Assembly (NCBI RefSeq): GCF_902686445.1
Contig: NC_062222.1
Span: 135,911,035-135,975,034 of the forward strand
Direction of reading: 5' to 3'
Source of the DNA: Sciurus carolinensis
Lineage: Eukaryota > Chordata > Mammalia > Rodentia > Sciuridae
DNA: 64,000 nucleotides
Part shown: positions 49,101 through 58,100 of the stretch, piece by piece
Position numbering within the stretch: the stretch's first letter is position 1
Layout of the letters: every line of letters begins with the position of its first letter
Notes under the pieces: generated by a model
The model's input: only the letters and a program-made list of their open reading frames with translations
Databases searched by the model: none
Told to the model about the DNA's origin: nothing
Made by a program: the position numbers and the translations under genes

Positions 49101-52100
49101 GCCCCCAAATCTAGTGGGCAGGAAGCAGGGGAAGAAGCCTGGTTTCCTCTCCTGGAATAGACAGCGAAGCAGGAACCAGAGGCCAGACCCCAGGAGGACC
49201 ACCGCCCACCCCACCCCACCTTGCTCCCTCCTTCCACCCCCCTGGCCGCCCCTCTGCCACCTCGGCCCCTCCCATGAGAGCTGCTGGAGGAAAGCCTGGC
49301 TGCTGGCCACTCCCGTCCCGTGCTTCCTCTGCAGGCTCACCCCGCAGCAGGAGGGACCAGTCCTTGCCCAGTCTCCTGTCACGCGCCAGAGGATGAACCT
49401 CACACCTGTGGGCTTGCTGCGTCCTCACAGCAGCTCCGTGAGGTGGGGGCTTCGGGAGGAGTCCTCATGGGGTCATCTGTCACCTCAGGTCACACGACGG
49501 GGACATGCAGGAGGCAGGGCTGGAACACTGCTCCACGCCAACACCGTGCCCACTCCCGTCCCCCAAGATAAAGAGCAAGGCAGCTTCCACGTGCAAGGTT
49601 CCAGCACCCCAGGTGTGTAAGGCCCCAGCACTCCAGGTGTGTAAGGCCCTGGCACCCCAGGCAAGCAAGGCCCTGGCACTCCAGGTGTGTAAAGCCCTGG
49701 CACTCCAGGTGTGTAAGGCCCCGGCACTCCAGGTGTGTAAGGCCCCGGCACTCCAGGTGTGTAAGGCCCTGCACCCCAGGTGTGTAATGCCCCGGCACTC
49801 CAGGTGTGTAAGGCCCTGCACCCCAGGTGTGTAAGGCCCTGGCACTCCAGGTGTGTAAGGCCCTGGCACCCCAGGTGCAAGGCCCCGGCACTCCAGGTGT
49901 ATAAGGCCCTGGCACCCCAGGTGAGCAAAGCCACAACACCACAGGTGTGTAAGGTCCCAGTACACCCAGGCGAGCAAGGCCCCAGCACTCCAGGTGTGTA
50001 AGGCCCCAGCACCTCCAGGTGTGTAAGGCCCCGGCACTCCAGGTGTGTAAGGTCCTGCACCCCAGGTGTGTAAGGCCCTGGCACTCCAGGTGTGTAAAGC
50101 CCTGGCACTCCAGGTGTGTAAAGCCCTGGCACTCCAGGTGTGTAAGGCCCCGGCACCCAGGTGTAAGGCTCCGGCACCCCAGGTGTGTAAGGCCCTGGCA
50201 CTCCAGGTGTGTAAAGCCCTGGCACTCCAGGTGTGTAAGGCCCCGGCACTCCAGGTGTGTAAGGCCCTGCACCCCAGGTGTGTAATGCCCCGGCACTCCA
50301 GGTGTGTAAGGCCCTGCACCCCAGGTGTGTAAGGCCCTGGCACTCCAGGTGTGTAAGGCCCTGGCACCCCAGGTGCAAGGCCCCGGCACTCCAGGTGTAT
50401 AAGGCCCTGGCACCCCAGGTGAGCAAAGCCACAACACCACAGGTGTGTAAGGTCCCAGTACACCCAGGCGAGCAAGGCCCCAGCACTCCAGGTGTGTAAG
50501 GCCCTGGCACCCCAGGTGAGCAAAGCCACAACACCACAGGTGTGTAAGGCCCCAGTACACCCAGGCGAGCAAGGCCCCAGCACTCCAGGTGTGTAAGGCC
50601 CCAGCACCTCCAGGTGTGTAAGGCCCCGGCACCCTGGGTGTGCAGGTGTTTCGTTTGGATCTTCACCTGCCCCCACGCACACCCTCTAAGGTGACAGGAC
50701 GGCATGTCATCCCCGTTGCACAGGTGAGAACACCGAGTCTCAGAAGCAACCTGGCCCGCTAAGGCCACACCACGGAGAGTGTGGGTGATGGTCTGAGACG
50801 ACGTGGTTCTTGCCTTGGTCTTTCACTAATCAAGGCCGCGACCCCCTTTCACGGACCCCTTCCTACGGGGATGAGGCAGAGGAAAGGAGGGAATCAGCGC
50901 CACTCACCTGAGCTATCAAGTCCCCGTTCTCCGCGTGGACCAAGGTCAGAGCTCCCAGCCCCTTGAGGAAGGTGAAGGCTTCGTAGAGCTGAGGAGGGAC
51001 AGGCAGGGGTGGGAGTGAGCGGAGGGAGCCACTCCGGGCACTGTAGGGATGGCTCCCGTTCACGCCCACACCGGGGTCCGCCGCAGGGGGCGTCCACGCA
51101 TACCCATCGGATGGGTTCCACCAGCCACAGGCAGAGGGATCTTCCCCTGCCTGACGCCTCCCGGACCCACCAGCAGGAGGCTGGGGCGAGGCAGAAGCTA
51201 CTCTGCGACACCCCAGTCTCCTGCCGGGGCCTCCTCCTGCTGGCCCCTGGGGTGCCTGTGACGTCGGTGACAGTGGGTCAGGCAGCTGTCTTTGGTTTCA
51301 CTGAGCTGAACCTGCTCAGCCCACACTGCAGAAGACGGGCACACCTTTCCAAAACCTGAGCACCTGCCACGTGGGGACGTGGGGGGGACTCCACTCACTC
51401 AACACAGGCTGGCCAAGCAGCAGGCTGGTCAGCCACGGCCAGCCTTGCCTACCCAAGAAGCCGCCCTGTGAGGACCACGGCCACCAAGCTCCTTCTCAGG
51501 GCACTTGGGTCTCAGCTTTGTTCTCCATGCACACGACAACACCCCAGGTGCATCCTTCTAGATGCAGACCACAGGTGGGGGACACTCCGGGGGGCTCAGG
51601 GGGCTTCTGAGGACCCTCACTGGGAGGCCACAGGATTCCATCCATGTCTAGGGCTTTGGTAGAACCAGTGTTGGAAAGAAACAGCGGGAAATCAGTTAAC
51701 TGGTGCGTCCCGCGCCCCTCTTTCCGTGAGATGGAACTTACTTGCAGCTTTCAGCTCCGGGCACCCTGGGGCAGGTTATTTTTCTAACACCCCAAGTGCT
51801 TATTTGAAGCCCGCTGTCCCTCGAGCCCCAGGCTAACAGGGAATAACCGCCTCCTAACACCTGGGTGGTGCTGCTGTGCGCTAGGCAGTCCTCGCCGTCC
51901 ACCTGTACTGGATGGCTCAGTCCTCCACAAGCTCCACCAGGCAGGCGCTATTATGGGCTTAAAGCCCAGAGAGGCTGGGAGAGCTGCTCCGGGCTGCACA
52001 GCAAGCCGCAGGCTGGCCCTAGCATCCATGGTTCCCTCTGCCACACTAACACACAGGGACGAGGGAAAGGTAAGGAAACCAAGGAAGAGACCCCACAGCG

Positions 52101-55100
52101 CAGGGAGACCGGGTAGCTGGTGAGTAGTCCCCAGACCCGCAGAACAGCTCGGGCAGCACCCTCCTGAGTTCCTGGCACCCACATGACAACTGAGGTCCGC
52201 AGGGCCAGGACTCCACATCTTTTGGATGAGAAAACTGAGAAAGGAAGTGACGTGCCTGAGGCCTCGAGGTTGGTTTGAGGGAAGCTCAGGGCTAACGCAA
52301 TAGTCCCCAGCCTTGCTGGAGCCCAGACTCAACCCGGAGCTCCCAGGGATACGCGTCCTGAGCCCCACACCTCCGCCAGGTGCTCCCAGCCTCTGTATGC
52401 TAATGACACCGAGGATGAGCCCACGGGGGGCCAGCCTGCCAGGGATCCCCGTTCTACTCCACAGCAGGAAGGGAATGGAGACCCAGGAAGGGCAATGGCA
52501 CAAGGTCACGTTGCAATTAGCACGGGTGGCAGGACCCGAGCCCCAGCCTCCCTGCCAGTCCTGTCTCCTTCCTCCTGCGCCCCGTGACCGGCCGGGCTGG
52601 CCGGAGCTGCCAGGTGGAGGAGCTGAGTGGGACCTACCTGGCTGTCGGACATCTGGTAGAGGTCCTTATACGCCATGTAGACTTGGAAGGAATTGACGCC
52701 TGTGGCAAGATAAGAAGGAGAGAAAACGTGTGAAGAGAAGAAGCACGCTCTCCCTCCACACCACCACGCGGCGCGGGGGAAGCCGAGGAAGGTGCCACCA
52801 GGAACACGTGGGAGTGGGCGACAGTCCAGGGAGCCTTCCAGGAAAGTCACACCTGAGCTTCGCATACTGTCTCTGCCACGTGTTTTTGCCATTTGCTTGC
52901 TCTGCTTTGTTTTACTTTGAAAACCTTTAAGAATGCGAAAGATATTCCCAGCTTCAGGGCAGCACAATGACAGTCCATGGCCAGATGTGGCCCATGGGCT
53001 CTATGTAGTTTGTTGGCCTGGAACTTGGGCACTTCTGCCAAGGAGGGCAGCCGGGCCCTGGGGCAGGAATTTCTCAAACCCCAGAATAGGTGGACTGAGC
53101 AGTGTGTGCTCAGCTGGATTCCAGAATATCCATCCATCATGGCAAGGGGCCCCCATTTTCTTTCCCTTTCTAAATAAGAGTATTAGCTGTGCCTATCCTG
53201 TCCCTGTCCCTGTCCACCAGTGCACGGTGGCCATGAGTGGGATACACATTTCCCTTCCCACTTCACAGGCCTCTGGATGAAGAGCAGCCTCTGTAAATGA
53301 CAGTGAGACCGAGGATCTGAATCCTGTGCTATACCTGGATGAAACTTCTGGGTTGCTGGAGGGTGAGCGCATTCTGAATCTGGGAGGAACATAGTGGATA
53401 AGATGCCACACACTCTCAGGTGCTTCCTAGCAAGAGGCGGAGTCCCTTCTCCCACCCGTGAACCCCGGGCAGCTCTTGTGACTTGCTTTAACCACTTGGG
53501 CACTTCTGCCAAGGAGGGCAGCCGGGCCCTGGGGCAGGAACTTCTCAAGTGATGCAACTCAAGTGCTGTGTGAGACCCAGCTGAAGCTGCGAGTGGCCCT
53601 CCAGCCTCTCTTCCTGCTCTTCTGGATCACTGCCACCTGGGAAGAAGTCCTAGAGGACCACGGAAGGGGAGAGAGGTGCATGGAGCCACCCCAGGTGTCC
53701 CAGGTGAGACACAAATGCCCAAGTGAGCCCAGGCAAGATATGAAGGGCTGCTCAACTGAGCCCAGCCAAAATCACCAACCAACAGAATGTTAATAAGCGA
53801 CTGCCATCTTAAGCCTGAGATTCGGGGCAGTCGTTACCCAGCAAAGCTAGCTGATGCACAGAGGAGCATGATAAAGAGACAATGAGAGTCCCAAAGAAGA
53901 TCAGGAGGTCCATCCAAGAGAGTAAGTAAGACCATTGCCCTTGCTCTGCTGCTCTAAATCAGCAAGAGTCTGGTCCAGGGAGGCTCCCAGGCACCACGAG
54001 GTCCTCTCCTCTTCACTACAGCTTGTTCTTCACCTTTTAATGGCTTTTAAATTAAAGTCTCTCTTTGAGACTTAAATGCTGATGACATCCATCAAAATGA
54101 AAATTAATATTAACAGTGTTTGAGGTCTGTGGCTGAGAAATAACATGCAGGACTTCCTCATCAGTGGTCTACTGAGTCAATTCCATCCCAAGGGACAGCC
54201 ACTCTCCTCATCAAGTTCATGTAGCACTTTGTCACCGCTGACTCCAGAATGACTCCCCCTGGCCTCTTGAGGTTGCTAAAACAAGCCAGGGATCGATGAG
54301 TCCAAGGACAGATGCAACCACTGAGCGTTGGCTCTCATCCTCACAGAGCTTGTCCTGGAGCTAGCCTTCAAGGGTTGACATGCAATATAAAGATGCAGGT
54401 CAGGGGCTGGTGCAGCTTGGATGGTTGCAGAGCTGTGCCCCACACAAAGACTCCTGGCAAAGGAAGCGCCCAGGAGAGCTGAAATTCACCCTAAGCCCAC
54501 CGTGCCCAGCCTGTGCCCTGAAAGGGTGCCTGCTTGCAATTCCACAGACAGCAAGAGCTACAGCAGCTCTGTCACGGAGAGCTGAGTTCCAGTCCTTGTA
54601 CTGTGTGACACTGGAGAAGTTGTTGCGTCTCTCTGGGCTTCAGTTTCTCCATCTCTATATGGAGGAGGACACTGCACTGAATGTATTCTAAATTGGTTCC
54701 CCAACATGAACATGTCTTGCACTTGATGTCACACAGTCATGGTGAACACTGAGATTTCTGAGCAAAACCCTTGCGACTTAAAGATGTGCCAAGATGCTTC
54801 AGGACCAAGGAAACGAGGCATGTTCCTCCCTTCCCTTTCTCTCTCTTCCTCCCTTCCCTGATTTATTCATTCATGCAATGAACATTTACTGAGAGCTTAA
54901 TTTATGCCAGACATGTGCTAAGATCCTTGGACACGGGAATTATTGAAAGGAATAGTCAGCAGGGTATTGGTACCTGGTATTTGTGCTCTGCAGTGAGCAA
55001 GCTCAGGCACACAACTGAGTCAGAGGACAGTCCTTGCCTCAGGGAGCTCATGGTCTGGGGTAGGGTAGGGGGCTATCACAAATACTCAGGCAAGACGGCC

Positions 55101-58100
55101 AGCTTTAGAAACTCCATGATGAGGGATGTGCAGGGGCTACTGGATGGTGCTAAATCCAGCAAGGGCATCAGGAATCTTCCACGAGGAAGGTGCAGCTCAG
55201 CCACAAACAGGAAAGTCTCCAAGCAAAGGCAGGAAGGGTCTTTCAGAGGGGACTGGCATCCACACAGCCCTGACCCAACAAGACAGCCTGGCCATAAGGG
55301 AAACCATGAGGGTAGTGTCCTCAGGCAAAAGCCCTGAAAGTCATGTGGCACTGGGAATTATCCTGGGGACTGTGTGGAGCCACTGAAGTTGACTGCTTTT
55401 TAAAAAACCCACATCTGAAAGACAACAAGTGTCGATGACCAAGTAGAGAAAGGGACCCTGAACACTGCTGCAGGGATGTAGATGAGCAGAGGTGTCATGC
55501 AAACCAGCACCAATTGTCCTCGAAAATTAAAAACACACAAAACAAGAGAAGGTCCAGCAAGTCCCACTTGCCCCCTTCAGATACACATCCGAAGGAACTG
55601 AAGTCAGCTTGCTGAGGAGACAGCTGCACACTACTCACAACTGCCAAGGTCTGGGATCAACCAGGTGTTATGGTTAGGTGTGAGGCATCCCTCAAAAGCT
55701 CATGAGTGAGACAACGCAAGAAGGTTTGGAGGAGAATGATTGATTTATGAGAGCCTTAATCATCAGTGAATCAATCCCCTGATGGGGATTAGCTGAGTGG
55801 TAACCATCGATGAGTAGGGTGTGGCTAGAGGAGGGGTGGGTAATAGGGACGTGCCTTTGAGGTATATTTTGAATCTGGCAAGTGGAGTCTCTCTGCTTTC
55901 TGATCATCATGTGAGCACTTCCCTCTGCACATGCTTCCACTATCCATGATGTTCAGCCTCCCCTCAAACCCTGAGGAATGGAACTCAGTCTATGAACTGA
56001 GACTTCTGAAACTGTGAGCCCTCAAATAAACTTTTTTTTCTCTAAAGTTGTTCTGGTCGGGTCTTTTAGTTAAGCAGTGAAAAAGCTGATTTAAACAGAA
56101 ATTGGTACCAAGAAGTGGGGTTGTTGCTGTGGTTAACCTGACCATATAGTTCAGAAGCTTTTGGAGCTTTTTGGAATTGGTGGGAAGAATTTTGAGATGT
56201 TTAGCAATGCACGCTGAAATGCTTTAGATTGTTTCAAGTGGATTCTGGTGGGAGCTTGGAAGACCAGAATGCCAACAGGACCATGGACAGTAAAGACAGG
56301 GCTCAAGAGGGTTTAGAGGAGTACTTTATTAGTAATTGGACTATAGGCCATTTGGGTTATGTTCTGGCTGAAAGTTGTCTGCATTTTGTCTGTGTCCTGA
56401 GACTTTCTTTGAGGTTTATTTTTAAAGTGATGGACTTATTTATCTGGCAGAAGACATTTCTAGGCAGCATAGCATTCAGGCAGTGGCATGGGTATTGCTG
56501 GTGGCTTTTAGCCACTTTATTGTGATAATCAGGAGCAGAAAGCAGAGCAGAAAGGTCTGAAAAACTGAACTTGGAAGATGGAAGTAAAACTGGGGCTAAG
56601 GAAGTTGTAGTTGTTAAGACTTTACCACCACTAAAGAAATGCTAAAGACTTTGACCAGAGACAATAAGAAAGATGGCTTGAAGGCATCTTAGGGATTAAC
56701 ACGATCATATCCATCTCAGACTCAAAGGAGTAAAAGTAAAAATTCTCTTGAGAAGAGATCATGGGAAATCCTTCTTTCACAGGGGTCTAGGAAGTTTTTT
56801 CAGTGGTGCTCAGCTACCCAGGTACTCAGAGCTGCTGCCAGCCCATGGATTCTGGAGGCCTTGGCTACTGCTGTAAATGGTGGCAGACCTTGGTGTCAAC
56901 TACTAGTTCTGCAATAATGCAGTATGCTAGAGTTAGGGAGTCATGGAGACTTCCACTAAGATTTCAAAGGAAGGCCTGGGAGGCCAGGAAAAGGGCCCCA
57001 GGATTGGAGTCCCTATGGGCAGCCCTGAGAGGGCAATGTGTGGAGATGTGTGGAGGAAGACAAAGCTGCTGTGGAGACTCACAGATTAGAAGTGCCAGTA
57101 ATGTGTGACATCTACTGAGGAAAGTTATAGGAATTAAACAGAGACAAACCAACAGAAAGGGCACTGGGTTGCAACCAACAAGGCCACGGGGATGGAGTTA
57201 CACAAGCCCTTTGGACAGAGCATCACGATGCCGTGTGCCCCAGATACCCCTATGTAGAGCTACAAGACTTGTTGCCCAGCTGGATTTCAGTCTTGCTTTG
57301 GTCCCATCCCTTCTTTCTATGCCCCTGTTTTTCCTGAATGGAAATGTTTGCTCAGTACCTTGATACACTGGATACCTGTAAATTGCTTTTGATTTTTATG
57401 GGAGCTGATGATGTGAGCTTGTCCTGAGTCTCAGAGGAGACTCTGGACTTGAACTTTGGGTAATCTTGGAGCTGTTAAGACTATGGGGATTCTTGGAAAT
57501 GGACAAAATGTATTTTGCATTGTGAGATGCTCATGAGCTTTTGGTGCTGAGAGGTGGAATGTTATAGTTTGCATTTGAGGTTCCCCCAAAAGCTTGTGTG
57601 AGACAATGCAAGGAGGTTTAGAGGAGAATGATTGGGTCATGAGAGCCTTAACCCAATCAGTGAATTAATTTCCTGATGGATTGACTGAGTGGAAACTGAA
57701 GGCAGGTAAGGTTTGGCTGGAGGAGGTGCGAGTGGGGGTGAGCCATTGGGATTATATTTTGCATCTGGAGAGTGGACTCTCTCTGCTTCCTGATCATCAC
57801 ATGAGCTGCTTCCCTCCACCACACAATTCTGCCGTGGTGTTTCTGCCTCAGCTTGATCCCCGAGGGATGGGGCTCAGTATGTAGACTGATATCTCTGAAA
57901 TCGTGAGCACCAAATAAACTTTTCTTTCTCTACAATTATTGTGGTCAGGTCTTTTAGTCACAGCAGCAAAAAAATCTGACTAAAACACTAAGTGTCCAAG
58001 ATGGTGGATGGATAAAGATGCACAACAGACACATAACAGAATGATATTCAGCCTTGACAAAGAAGGAAATCCTGCCATTTGGGACAGCATGGATGGAACT

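Larger units (their letters stand above)
43741..50907 (-). other. CRMP1: CRMP1 intron 6
   Basis: Contains a sense-to-window MaLR element, a MIR, a purine-rich patch (about 46730-46795), a B1-ID SINE, a poly(A) run and the large 24-bp tandem array. No additional gene. Confidence 0.7.
55666..57987 (+). mobile_element. MaLR (ERVL-MaLR) element with both LTRs
   Basis: Two related LTRs of about 430 bp, each TG...CA, flank 1462 bp of internal sequence. The internal part begins TTGGTACCAAGAAGTGGGG, a leucine-tRNA-type primer site, and ends in a short purine tract (GAGAGGTGGAA) before the 3' LTR. No coding domain is visible, as expected for this non-autonomous family. The flanks are CCAGG and CTAAG, a decayed 5-bp target duplication. 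Confidence 0.85.

Noticed and set aside
49608..50620. Repeated splice-donor-like CAG/GTGTGTAAG motifs on the + strand
   Set aside because: CRMP1 is transcribed from the other strand, so these are not donors in its transcript. No + strand gene is evident here.
49600..50640. Possible CRISPR array
   Set aside because: Contiguous, variable tandem units without unique spacers, in a mammalian intron; it is a minisatellite.
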